A stretch of DNA of 64,000 nucleotides from Stomoxys calcitrans (taxonomy: Eukaryota; Arthropoda; Insecta; Diptera; Muscidae). The position numbers were made by a program, and so were the translations under genes. Shown here piece by piece: positions 15,601 to 28,964 of the stretch (position 1 is its first letter; every line of letters begins with the position of its first letter). The stretch is taken from NCBI RefSeq assembly GCF_963082655.1, contig NC_081554.1, positions 51,028,750 through 51,092,749 on the forward strand, read 5' to 3'. Below the pieces are notes generated by a model. The model was not told the DNA's origin and did not search any database. It saw nothing but the letters and a program-made list of their open reading frames with translations.

Positions 15601-17508
15601 TTTTCGAATTTCGAAAATTTTCTAGCATTCCGCAGTTCGAAATTCGAAGACAATTCGAACAATAAACAGATTTAATTGAAATTCAACATTTTATTTTTTT
15701 TGCATTTTTTTAGCAAAGGCTAACCCCTTATGAAAATTTTCAATTTTTGATGCGAAAAAAATTTTCGAGTTGAGTATACAGTATTGAAGATTACGGCAAA
15801 AAATTCGGTTTAGTGCAACTCCTATGTTTTTCCTTCAAAAAACAAGCTCAAAATCGCATAATTAATATCCGAAAAATGGTTAAAAAAATTAAGGTGAGTT
15901 TGAAATTGCTGTAACATCTTTAGTTTTGCGAATTTCAAAATTCTGAAGACACCGTTGGATTCGTGAAGAAAATCTCTTTCCGTAATGGTGCTAGATGAAG
16001 CAATACTGTAAAGTTTTCAGTGAAAAGCATCGCAAAAACCAATATTTTTTGGGCGTAAAAATTCAAGGTCGTTTTCAAGCTCGAAAACGCTGTAACTACT
16101 TCATTTTTTCGAATTTCGAAAATTTTCTAGCATTCCGCAGTTCGAAATTCGAAGATAATTCGAACAATAAACAGATTTACTTGAAATTCAACATTTTATT
16201 TTTTTGCATTTTTTTAGCAAAGGATAAACCCTTATGAAAATTTTCAATTTTTGATGCGAAAAAAATTTTCGAGTTGAGTATACAGTATTGAAGATTACGG
16301 CAAAAAATTCGGTTTAGTGCAACTCCTATGTTTTTCCTTCAAAAAACAAGCTCAAAATCGCATAATTAATATCCGAAAAATGGTTAAAAAACTTAAGGTG
16401 AGTTTGAAATTGCTGTAACATCTTTAGTTTTGCGAATTTCAAAATTCTGAAGACACCGTTGGATTCGTGAAGAAAATCTCTTTCCGTAATGGTGCTAGAT
16501 GAAGCAATACTGTAAAGTTTTCAGTGAAAAGCATCGCAAAAACCAATATTTTTTGGGCGTAAAAATTCAAGGTCGTTTTCAAGCTCGAAAACGCTGTAAC
16601 TCCTTCATTTTTTCGAATTTCGAAAATTTTCTAGCATTCCGCAGTTCGAAATTCGAAGACAATTCGAACAATAAACAGATTTAATTGAAATTCAACATTT
16701 TATTTTTTTTGCATTTTTTTAGCAAAGGCTAACCCCTTATGAAAATTTTCAATTTTTGATGCGAAAAAAATTTTCGAGTTGAGTATACAGTATTGAAGAT
16801 TACGGCAAAAAATTCGGTTTAGTGCAACTCCCATGTTTTTCCTTCAAAAAACAAGCTCAAAATCGCATAATTAATATCCGAAAAATGGTTAAAAAAATTA
16901 AGGTGAGTTTGAAATTGCTGTAACATCTTTAGTTATGCGAATTTCAAAATTCTGAAGACACCGTTTGATTCGTGAGGAAAACCTCTTTCCGTAGAGATGC
17001 TAGATTAAGCAATACTGTAAAGTTTTCAGTGAAAAGCATCGCAAAAACCAATATTTTTTGGGCGTAAAAATTCAAGGTCGTTTTCAAGCTCGAAAACGCT
17101 GTAACTCCTTCATTTTTTCGAATTTCGAAAATTTTCTAGCATTCCGCAGTTCGAAATTCGAAGACAATTCGAACAATAAACAGATTTAATTGAAATTCAA
17201 CATTTTATTTTTTTTGCATTTTTTTAGCAAAGGCTAACCCCTTATGAAAATTTTCAATTTTTGATGCGAAAAAAATTTTCGAGTTGAGTATACAGTATAG
17301 AAGATTACGGCAAAAAAATCGGTTTAGTGCAACTCCCATGTTTTTCCTTCAAAAAACAAGTTCAAAATCGCATAATTAATATCCGAAAAATGGTTAAAAA
17401 ACTTAAGGTGAGTTTGAAATTGCTGTAACATCTTTAGTTTTGCGAATTTCAAAATTCTGAAGACACCGTTGGATTCGTGAAGAAAATCTCTTTCCGTAGA
17501 GGTGCTAG

Positions 17509-20386
17509 ATGAAGCAATACTGTAAAGTTTTCAGTGAAAAGCATCGCAAAAACCAATATTTTTTGGGCGTAAAAATTCAAGGTCGTTTTCAAGCTCGAAA
17601 ACGCTGTAACTCCTTCATTTTTTCGAATTTCGAAAATTTTCTAGCATTCCGCAGTTCGAAATTCGAAGACAATTCGAACAATAAACAGATTTAATTGAAA
17701 TTCAACATTTTATTTTTTTTGCATTTTTTTAGCAAAGGCTAACCCCTTATGAAAATTTTCAATTTTTGATGCGAAAAAAATTTTCGAGTTGAGTATACAG
17801 TATAGAAGATTACGGCAAAAAATCGGTTTAGTGCAACTCCCATGTTTTTCCTTCAAAAAACGAGTTCAAAATCGCATAATTAATATCCGAAAAATGGTTA
17901 AAAAACTTAAGGTGAGTTTGAAATTGCTGTAACATCTTTAGTTTTGCGAATTTCAAAACTCTGAAGACACCGTTGGATTCGTGAAGAAAATCTCTTTCCG
18001 TAATGGGCGTAAAAATTCAAGGTCGTTTTCAAGCTCGAAAACGCTGTAACTCCTTCATTTTTTCGAATTTCGAAAATTTTCTAGCATTCCGCAGTTCGAA
18101 ATTCGAAGACAATTCGAACAATAAACAGATTTAATTGAAATTCAACATTTTATTTTTTTTGCATTTTTTTAGCAAAGGCTAACCCCTTATGAAAATTTTC
18201 AATTTTTGATGCGAAAAAAAATTTTCGAGTGGAGTATACAGTATTGAAGATTACGGCAAAAAATTCGGTTTAATGCAACTCCCATGTTTTTCCTTCAAAA
18301 AACAAGCTCAAAATCGCATAATTAATATCCGAAAAATGGTTAAAAAAATTAAGGTGAGTTTGAAATTGCTGTAACATCTTCAGTTTTGCGAATTTCAAAA
18401 TTCTGAAGACACCGTTGGATTCGTGAAGAAAATCTCTTTCCGTAGAGGTGCTAGATGAAGCTTTCAGTGAAAAGCATCGCAAAAACCAAAATTTTTTGGG
18501 CGTAAAAATTCAAGGTCGTTTTCAAGCTCGAAAACGCTGTAACTCCTTCATTTTTTCGAATTTCGAAAATTTTCTAGCATTCCGCAGTTCGAAATTCGAA
18601 GACAATTCGAACAATAAACAGATTTAATTGAAATTCAACATTTTATTTTTTTTGCATTTTTTTAGCAAAGGCTAACCCCTTATGAAAATTTTCAATTTTT
18701 GATGCGAAAAAAATTTTCGAGTTGAGTATACAGTATAGAAGATTACGGCAAAAAAATCGGTTTAGTGCAACTCCCATGTTTTTCCTTCAAAAAACAAGTT
18801 CAAAATCGCATAATTAATATCCGAAAAATGGTTAAAAAACTTAAGGTGAGTTTGAAATTGCTGTAACATCTTTAGTTTTGCGAATTTCAAAATTCTGAAG
18901 ACACCGTTGGATTCGTGAAGAAAATCTCTTTCCGTAATGGTGCTAGATGAAGCAATACTGTAAAGTTTTCAGTGAAAAGCATCGCAAAAACCAATATTTT
19001 TTGGGCGTAAAAATTCAAGGTCGTTTTCAAGCTCGAAAACGCTGTAACTCCTTCATTTTTTCGAATTTCGAAAATTTTCTAGCATTCCGCAGTTCGAAAT
19101 TCGAAGACAATTCGAACAATAAACAGATTTAATTGAAATTCAACATTTTATTTTTTTTGCATTTTTTTAGCAAAGGCTAACCCCTTATGAAAATTTTCAA
19201 TTTTTGATGCGAAAAAAATTTTCGAGTTGAGTATACAGTATAGAAGATTACGGCAAAAAAATCGGTTTAGTGCAACTCCCATGTTTTTCCTTCAAAAAAC
19301 GAGTTCAAAATCGCATAATTAATATCCGAAAAATGGTTAAAAAACTTAAGGTGAGTTTGAAATTGCTGTAACATCTTTAGTTTTGCGAATTTCAAAACTC
19401 TGAAGACACCGTTGGATTCGTGAAGAAAATCTCTTTCCGTAATGGGCGTAAAAATTCAAGGTCGTTTTCAAGCTCGAAAACGCTGTAACTCCTTCATTTT
19501 TTCGAATTTCGAAAATTTTCTAGCATTCCGCAGTTCGAAATTCGAAGACAATTCGAACAATAAACAGATTTAATTGAAATTCAACATTTTATTTTTTTTG
19601 CATTTTTTTAGCAAAGGCTAACCCCTTATGAAAATTTTCAATTTTTGATGCGAAAAAAAATTTTCGAGTGGAGTATACAGTATTGAAGATTACGGCAAAA
19701 AATTCGGTTTAATGCAACTCCCATGTTTTTCCTTCAAAAAACAAGCTCAAAATCGCATAATTAATATCCGAAAAATGGTTAAAAAAATTAAGGTGAGTTT
19801 GAAATTGCTGTAACATCTTCAGTTTTGCGAATTTCAAAATTCTGAAGACACCGTTGGATTCGTGAAGAAAATCTCGTTCCGTAATGGTGCTAGATGAAGC
19901 AATACTGTAAAGTTTTCAGTGAAAAGCATCGCAAAAACCAATATTTTTTGGGCGTAAAAATTCAAGGTCGTTTTCAAGCTCGAAAACGCTGTAACTCCTT
20001 CATTTTTTCGAATTTCGAAAATTTTCTAGCATTCCGCAGTTCGAAATTCGAAGACAATTCGAACAATAAACAGATTTAATTGAAATTCAACATTTTATTT
20101 TTTTTTGCATTTTTTTAGCAAAGGCTAACCCCTTATGAAAATTTTGAATTTTTGATGCGAAAAAAATTTTCGAGTTGAGTATACAGTATTGAAGATTACG
20201 GCAAAAAATTCGGTTTAGTGCAACTCCCATGTTTTTCCTTCAAAAAACAAGCTCAAAATCGCATAATTAATATCCGAAAAATGGTTAAAAAAATTAAGGT
20301 GAGTTTGAAATTGCTGTAACATCTTTAGTTATGCGAATTTCAAAATTCTGAAGACACCGTTGGATTCGTGAAGAAAATCTCTTTCC
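17509..20386 (+). repeat. 1,439-bp-offset duplicated segment within the array
   Basis: Private variants recur at an exact offset of 1,439 bp: the substitution CGAGTTC at 17861 and 19300, the variant AAAACTCTGAAG at 17955 and 19394, and the 64-bp deletion junction AATGGGCG at ~18003 and ~19442. The segments differ at the next monomer: 18455 has the 13-bp deletion form and 19894 the full form. The duplication boundary therefore falls there. Confidence 0.75.
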
Positions 20387-23300
20387 GTAATGGTGCTAGA
20401 TAAAGAAATACTGTAAAGTTTTCAGTGAAAAGCATCGCAAAAACCAATATTTTTTGGGCGTAAAAATTCAAGGTCGTTTTCAAGCTCGAAAACGCTGTAA
20501 CTCCTTCATTTTTTCGAATTTCGAAAATTTTCTAGCATTCCGCAGTTCGAAATTCGAAGACAATTCGAACAATAAACAGATTTAATTGAAATTCAACATT
20601 TTATTTTTTTTGCATTTTTTTAGCAAAGGCTAACCCCTTATGAAAATTTTCAATTTTTGATGCGAAAAAAATTTTCGAGTTGAGTATACAGTATTGAAGA
20701 TTACGGCAAAAAATTCGGTTTAGTGCAACTCCCATGTTTTTCCTTCAAAAAACAAGCTCAAAATCGCATAATTAATATCCGAAAAATGGTTAAAAAAATT
20801 AAGGTGAGTTTGAAATTGCTGTAACATCTTTAGTTTTGCGAATTTCAAAATTCTGAAGACACCGTTGGATTCGTGAAGAAAATCTCTTTCCGTAATGGTG
20901 CTAGATGAAGCAATACTGTAAAGTTTTCAGTGAAAAGCATCGCAAAAACCAATATTTTTTGGGCGTAAAAATTCAAGGTCGTTTTCAAGCTCGAAAACGC
21001 TGTAACTCCTTCATTTTTTCGAATTTCGAAAATTTTCTAGCATTCCGCAGTTCGAAATTCGAAGACAATTCGAACAATAAACAGATTTACTTGAAATTCA
21101 ACATTTTATTTTTTTGCATTTTTTTAGCAAAGGATAACCCCTTATGAAAATTTTCAATTTTTGATGCGAAAAAAAATTTTCGAGTGGAGTATACAGTATT
21201 GAAGATTACGGCAAAAAATTCGGTTTAATGCAACTCCCATGTTTTTCCTTCAAAAAACAAGCTCAAAATCGCATAATTAATATCCGAAAAATGGTTAAAA
21301 AAATTAAGGTGAGTTTGAAATTGCTGTAACATCTTCAGTTTTGCGAATTTCAAAATTCTGAAGACACCGTTGGATTCGTGAAGAAAATCTCTTTCCGTAG
21401 AGGTGCTAGATGAAGCTTTCAGTGAAAAGCATCGCAAAAACCAATATTTTTTGGGCGTAAAAATTCAAGGTCGTTTTCAAGCTCGAAAACGCTGTAACTC
21501 CTTCATTTTTTCGAATTTCGAAAATTTTCTAGCATTCCGCAGTTCGAAATTCGAAGACAATTCGAACAATAAACAGATTTAATTGAAATTCAACATTTTA
21601 TTTTTTTTGCATTTTTTTAGCAAAGGCTAACCCCTTATGAAAATTTTCAATTTTTGATGCGAAAAAAATTTTCGAGTTGAGTATACAGTATAGAAGATTA
21701 CGGCAAAAAATTCGGTTTAGTGCAACTCCCATGTTTTTCCTTCAAAAAACAAGCTCAAAATCGCATAATTAATATCCGAAAAATGGTTAAAAAAATTAAG
21801 GTGAGTTTGAAATTGCTGTAACATCTTTAGTTATGCGAATTTCAAAATTCTGAAGACACCGTTGGATTCGTGAAGAAAGTCTCTTTCCGTAATGGTGCTA
21901 GATGAAGCAATACTGTAAAGTTTTCAGTGCAAAGCATCGCAAAAACCAATATTTTTTGGGCGTAAAAATTCAAGGTCGTTTTCAAGCTCGAAAACGCTGT
22001 AACTACTTCATTTTTTCGAATTTCGAAAATTTTCTAGCATTCCGCAGTTCGAAATTCGAAGATAATTCGAACAATAAACAGATTTACTTGAAATTCAACA
22101 TTTTATTTTTTTGCATTTTTTTAGCAAAGGATAAAACCTTATGAAAATTTTCAATTTTTGATGCGAAAAAAATTTTCGAGTTGAGTATACAGTATAGAAG
22201 ATTACGGCAAAAAATTCGGTTTAGTGCAACTCCCATGTTTTTCCTTCAAAAAACAAGCTCAAAATCGCATAATTAATATCCGAAAAATGGTTAAAAAAAT
22301 TAAGGTGAGTTTGAAATTGCTGTAACATCTTTAGTTATGCGAATTTCAAAATTCTGAAGACACCGTTGGATTCGTGAAGAAAGTCTCTTTCCGTAATGGT
22401 GCTAGATGAAGCAATACTGTAAAGTTTTCAGTGCAAAGCATCGCAAAAACCAATATTTTTTGGGCGTAAAAATTCAAGGTCGTTTTCAAGCTCGAAAACG
22501 CTGTAACTCCTTCATTTTTTCGAATTTCGAAAATTTTCTAGCATTCCGCAGTTCGAAATTCGAAGACAATTCGAACAATAAACAGATTTAATTGAAATTC
22601 AACATTTTATTTTTTTTGCATTTTTTTAGCAAAGGCTAACCCCTTATGAAAATTTTCAATTTTTGATGCGAAAAAAAATTTTCGAGTGGAGTATACAGTA
22701 TTGAAGATTACGGCAAAAAATTCGGTTTAATGCAACTCCCATGTTTTTCCTTCAAAAAACAAGCTCAAAATCGCATAATTAATATCCGAAAAATGGTTAA
22801 AAAAATTAAGGTGAGTTTGAAATTGCTGTAACATCTTCAGTTTTGCGAATTTCAAAATTCTGAAGACACCGTTGGATTCGTGAAGAAAATCTCTTTCCGT
22901 AATGGTGCTAGATGAAGCAATACTGTAAAGTTTTCAGGGAAAAGCATCGCAAAAACCAATATTTTTTGGGCGTAAAAATTCAAGGTCGTTTTCAAGCTCG
23001 AAAACGCTGTAACTCCTTCATTTTTTCGAATTTCGAAAATTTTCTAGCATTCCGCAGTTCGAAATTCGAAGACAATTCGAACAATAAACAGATTTAATTG
23101 AAATTCAACATTTTATTTTTTTTGCATTTTTTTAGCAAAGGCTAACCCCTTATGAAAATTTTCAATTTTTGATGCGAAAAAAATTTTCGAGTTGAGTATA
23201 CAGTATTGAAGATTACGGCAAAAAATTCGGTTTAGTGCAACTCCCATGTTTTTCCTTCAAAAAACAAGCTCAAAATCGCATAATTAATATCCGAAAAATG

Positions 23301-23416
23301 GTTAAAAAAATTAAGGTGAGTTTGAAATTGCTGTAACATCTTTAGTTATGCGAATATCAAAATTCTGAAGACACCGTTGGATTCGTGAAGAAAATCTCTT
23401 TCCGTAATGGTGCTAG

Positions 23417-23921
23417 ATGAAGCAATACTGTAAAGTTTTCAGTGAAAAGCATCGCAAAAACCAATATTTTTTGGGCGTAAAAATTCAAGGTCGTTTTCAA
23501 GCTCGAAAACGCTGTAACTCCTTCATTTTTTCGAATTTCGAAAATTTTCTAGCATTCCGCAGTTCGAAATTCGAAGACAATTCGAACAATAAACAGATTT
23601 ACTTGAAATTCAACATTTTATTTTTTTTGCATTTTTTTAGCAAAGGCTAACCCCTTATGAAAATTTTCAATTTTTGATGCGAAAAAAATTTTCGAGTTGA
23701 GTATACAGTATAGAAGATTACGGCAAAAAATTCGGTTTAGTGCAACTCCCATGTTTTTCCTTCAAAAAACAAGCTCAAAATCGCATAATTAATATCCGAA
23801 AAATGGTTAAAAAAATTAAGGTGAGTTTGAAATTGCTGTAACATCTTTAGTTTTGCGAATTTCAAAATTCTGAAGACACCGTTGGATTCGTGAAGAAAAT
23901 CTCTTTCCGTAGAGGTGCTAG
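23417..23921 (+). repeat. Representative 505-bp satellite monomer
   Basis: This copy is typical and is given as a reference unit. In order it holds: the anchor ATGAAGCAATACTG; a GCTGTAACTCC block at 23511; five TTCGAA palindromes in 57 bp (23530, 23537, 23563, 23570, 23581); an AATAAA at 23588; T-rich runs; GAAAATTTTC-type palindromes near 23660-23700; AAGGTGAGT at 23818, matching a 5' splice-site consensus; and a second GCTGTAAC block at 23835. The two GCTGTAAC blocks share flanking sequence (GCGAATTTCAAAATT versus TCGAATTTCGAAAATTTT). They lie 324 bp apart, and 181 bp separates the second from the first block of the next monomer. Confidence 0.9.
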
Positions 23922-26900
23922 ATGAAGCAATACTGTAAAGTTTTCAGTGAAAAGCATCGCAAAAACCAATATTTTTTGGGCGTAAAAATTCAAGGTCGTT
24001 TTCAAGCTCGAAAACGCTGTAACTCCTTCATTTTTTCGAATTTCGAAAATTTTCTAGCATTCCGCAGTTCGAAATTCGAAGACAATTCGAACAATAAACA
24101 GATTTACTTGAAATTCAACATTTTATTTTTTTGCATTTTTTTAGCAAAGGATAACCCCTTATGAAAATTTTCAATTTTTGATGCGAAAAAAAATTTTCGA
24201 GTGGAGTATACAGTATTGAAGATTACGGCAAAAAATTCGGTTTAATGCAACTCCCATGTTTTTCCTTCAAAAAACAAGCTCAAAATCGCATAATTAATAT
24301 CCGAAAAATGGTTAAAAAAATTAAGGTGAGTTTGAAATTGCTGTAACATCTTCAGTTTTGCGAATTTCAAAATTCTGAAGACACCGTTGGATTCGTGAAG
24401 AAAATCTCTTTCCGTAGAGGTGCTAGATGAAGCTTTCAGTGAAAAGCATCGCAAAAACCAATATTTTTTGGGCGTAAAAATTCAAGGTCGTTTTCAAGCT
24501 CGAAAACGCTGTAACTCCTTCATTTTTTCGAATTTCGAAAATTTTCTAGCATTCCGCAGTTCGAAATTCGAAGACAATTCGAACAATAAACAGATTTAAT
24601 TGAAATTCAACATTTTATTTTTTTTGCATTTTTTTAGCAAAGGCTAACCCCTTATGAAAATTTTCAATTTTTGATGCGAAAAAAATTTTCGAGTTGAGTA
24701 TACAGTATAGAAGATTACGGCAAAAAATTCGGTTTAGTGCAACTCCCATGTTTTTCCTTCAAAAAACAAGCTCAAAATCGCATAATTAATATCCGAAAAA
24801 TGGTTAAAAAAATTAAGGTGAGTTTGAAATTGCTGTAACATCTTTAGTTATGCGAATTTCAAAATTCTGAAGACACCGTTGGATTCGTGAAGAAAGTCTC
24901 TTTCCGTAATGGTGCTAGATGAAGCAATACTGTAAAGTTTTCAGTGCAAAGCATCGCAAAAACCAATATTTTTTGGGCGTAAAAATTCAAGGTCGTTTTC
25001 AAGCTCGAAAACGCTGTAACTCCTTCATTTTTTCGAATTTCGAAAATTTTCTAGCATTCCGCAGTTCGAAATTCGAAGACAATTCGAACAATAAACAGAT
25101 TTAATTGAAATTCAACATTTTATTTTTTTTGCATTTTTTTAGCAAAGGCCCCAAAAGGCAAACCCCTTATGAAAATTTTCAATTTTTGATGCGAAAAAAA
25201 TTTTCGAGTTGAGTATACAGTATAGAAGATTACGGCAAAAAATTCGGTTTAGTGCAAATCCCATGTTTTTCCTTCAAAAAACAAGTTCAAAATCGCATAA
25301 TTAATATCCGAAAAATGGTTAAAAAAATTAAGGTGAGTTTGAAATTGCTGTAACATCTTTAGTTTTGCGAATTTCAAAATTCTGAAGACACCGTTGGATT
25401 CGTGAAGAAAATCTCTTTCCGTAATGGTGCTAGATGAAGCAATACTGTAAAGTTTTCAGTGAAAAGCATCGCAAAAACCAATATTTTTTGGGCGTAAAAA
25501 TTCAAGGTCGTTTTCAAGCTCGAAAACGCTGTAGCTCCTTCATTTTTTCGAATTTCGAAAATTTTCTAGCATTCCGCAGTTCGAAATTCGAAGACAATTC
25601 GAACAATAAACAGATTTAATTGAAATTCAACATTTTATTTTTTTTGCATTTTTTTAGCAAAGGCTAACCCCTTATGAAAATTTTCAATTTTTGATGCGAA
25701 AAAAATTTTCGAGTTGAGTATACAGTATTGAAGATTACGGCAAAAAATTCGGTTTAGTGCAACTCCCATGTTTTTCCTTCAAAAAACAAGCTCAAAATCG
25801 CATAATTAATATCCGAAAAATGGTTAAAAAACTTAAGGTGAGTTTGAAATTGCTGTAACATCTTTAGTTTTGCGAATTTCAAAATTCTGAAGACACCGTT
25901 GGATTCGTGAAGAAAATCTCTTTCCGTAATGGTGCTAGATGAAGCAATACTGTAAAGTTTTCAGTGAAAAGCATCGCAAAAACCAATATTTTTTGGGCGT
26001 AAAAATTCAAGGTCGTTTTCAAGCTCGAAAACGCTGTAACTCCTTCATTTTTTCGAATTTCGAAAATTTTCTAGCATTCCGCAGTTCGAAATTCGAAGAC
26101 AATTCGAACAATAAACAGATTTACTTGAAATTCAACATTTTATTTTTTTTGCATTTTTTTAGCAAAGGCTAACCCCTTATGAAAATTTTCAATTTTTGAT
26201 GCGAAAAAAATTTTCGAGTTGAGTATACAGTATAGAAGATTACGGCAAAAAATTCGGTTTAGTGCAACTCCCATGTTTTTCCTTCAAAAAACAAGCTCAA
26301 AATCGCATAATTAATATCCGAAAAATGGTTAAAAAAATTAAGGTGAGTTTGAAATTGCTGTAACATCTTTAGTTTTGCGAATTTCAAAATTCTGAAGACA
26401 CCGTTGGATTCGTGAAGAAAATCTCTTTCCGTAGAGGTGCTAGATGAAGCAATACTGTAAAGTTTTCAGTGAAAAGCATCGCAAAAACCAATATTTTTTG
26501 GGCGTAAAAATTCAAGGTCGTTTTCAAGCTCGAAAACGCTGTAACTCCTTCATTTTTTCGAATTTCGAAAATTTTCTAGCATTCCGCAGTTCGAAATTCG
26601 AAGACAATTCGAACAATAAACAGATTTACTTGAAATTCAACATTTTATTTTTTTGCATTTTTTTAGCAAAGGATAACCCCTTATGAAAATTTTCAATTTT
26701 TGATGCGAAAAAAAATTTTCGAGTGGAGTATACAGTATTGAAGATTACGGCAAAAAATTCGGTTTAATGCAACTCCCATGTTTTTCCTTCAAAAAACAAG
26801 CTCAAAATCGCATAATTAATATCCGAAAAATGGTTAAAAAAATTAAGGTGAGTTTGAAATTGCTGTAACATCTTCAGTTTTGCGAATTTCAAAATTCTGA

Positions 26901-28964
26901 AGACACCGTTGGATTCGTGAAGAAAATCTCTTTCCGTAGAGGTGCTAGATGAAGCTTTCAGTGAAAAGCATCGCAAAAACCAATATTTTTTGGGCGTAAA
27001 AATTCAAGGTCGTTTTCAAGCTCGAAAACGCTGTAACTCCTTCATTTTTTCGAATTTCGAAAATTTTCTAGCATTCCGCAGTTCGAAATTCGAAGACAAT
27101 TCGAACAATAAACAGATTTAATTGAAATTCAACATTTTATTTTTTTTGCATTTTTTTAGCAAAGGCTAACCCCTTATGAAAATTTTCAATTTTTGATGCG
27201 AAAAAAATTTTCGAGTTGAGTATACAGTATAGAAGATTACGGCAAAAAATTCGGTTTAGTGCAACTCCCATGTTTTTCCTTCAAAAAACAAGCTCAAAAT
27301 CGCATAATTAATATCCGAAAAATGGTTAAAAAAATTAAGGTGAGTTTGAAATTGCTGTAACATCTTTAGTTATGCGAATTTCAAAATTCTGAAGACACCG
27401 TTGGATTCGTGAAGAAAGTCTCTTTCCGTAATGGTGCTAGATGAAGCAATACTGTAAAGTTTTCAGTGCAAAGCATCGCAAAAACCAATATTTTTTGGGC
27501 GTAAAAATTCAAGCTCGTTTTCAAGCTCGAAAACGCTGTAACTACTTCATTTTTTCGAATTTCGAAAATTTTCTAGCATTCCGCAGTTCGAAATTCGAAG
27601 ATAATTCGAACAATAAACAGATTTACTTGAAATTCAACATTTTATTTTTTTGCATTTTTTTAGCAAAGGATAAACCCTTATGAAAATTTTCAATTTTTGA
27701 TGCGAAAAAAATTTTCGAGTTGAGTATACAGTATAGAAGATTACGGCAAAAAATTCGGTTTAGTGCAACTCCCATGTTTTTCCTTCAAAAAACAAGCTCA
27801 AAATCGCATAATTAATATCCGAAAAATGGTTAAAAAAATTAAGGTGAGTTTGAAATTGCTGTAACATCTTTAGTTATGCGAATTTCAAAATTCTGAAGAC
27901 ACCGTTGGATTCGTGAAGAAAGTCTCTTTCCGTAATGGTGCTAGATGAAGCAATACTGTAAAGTTTTCAGTGCAAAGCATCGCAAAAACCAATATTTTTT
28001 GGGCGTAAAAATTCAAGGTCGTTTTCAAGCTCGAAAACGCTGTAACTCCTTCATTTTTTCGAATTTCGAAAATTTTCTAGCATTCCGCAGTTCGAAATTC
28101 GAAGACAATTCGAACAATAAACAGATTTAATTGAAATTCAACATTTTATTTTTTTTGCATTTTTTTAGCAAAGGCCCCAAAAGGCAAACCCCTTATGAAA
28201 ATTTTCAATTTTTGATGCGAAAAAAATTTTCGAGTTGAGTATACAGTATAGAAGATTACGGCAAAAAATTCGGTTTAGTGCAACTCCCATGTTTTTCCTT
28301 CAAAAAACAAGTTCAAAATCGCATAATTAATATCCGAAAAATGGTTAAAAAAATTAAGGTGAGTTTGAAATTGCTGTAACATCTTTAGTTTTGCGAATTT
28401 CAAAATTCTGAAGACACCGTTGGATTCGTGAAGAAAATCTCTTTCCGTAATGGTGCTAGATGAAGCAATACTGTAAAGTTTTCAGTGAAAAGCATCGCAA
28501 AAACCAATATTTTTTGGGCGTAAAAATTCAAGGTCGTTTTCAAGCTCGAAAACGCTGTAACTCCTTCATTTTTTCGAATTTCGAAAATTTTCTAGCATTC
28601 CGCAGTTCGAAATTCGAAGACAATTCGAACAATAAACAGATTTACTTGAAATTCAACATTTTATTTTTTTTGCATTTTTTTAGCAAAGGCTAACCCCTTA
28701 TGAAAATTTTCAATTTTTTATGCGAAAAAAATTTTCGAGTTGAGTATACAGTATTGAAGATTACGGCAAAAAATTCGGTTTAGTGCAACTCCCATGTTTT
28801 TCCTTCAAAAAACAAGCTCAAAATCGCATAATTAATATCCGAAAAATGGTTAAAAAACTTAAGGTGAGTTTGAAATTGCTGTAACATCTTTAGTTTTGCG
28901 AATTTCAAAATTCTGAAGACACCGTTGGATTCGTGAAGAAAATCTCTTTCCGTAATGGTGCTAG
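23922..28964 (+). repeat. ~2.52-kb five-monomer higher-order repeat, two copies
   Basis: The monomer series starting at 23922 (505, 492, 515, 505, 505 bp) recurs from 26444 (505, 492, 504, 515, 505 bp). The second copy has one extra monomer at 27441. Diagnostic features repeat in order: AAGGATAACCCC with GAGTGGAG, then the 13-bp deletion GATGAAGCTTTCAG at 24427 and 26949, then the CCCCAAAAGGC insertion at 25147 and 28173. Confidence 0.75.

Noticed and set aside
23530..23606. CENP-B-box-like centromere motif
   Set aside because: TTCG is present many times, but the downstream CGGG half of the mammalian CENP-B box is absent, and the box is not expected in flies.
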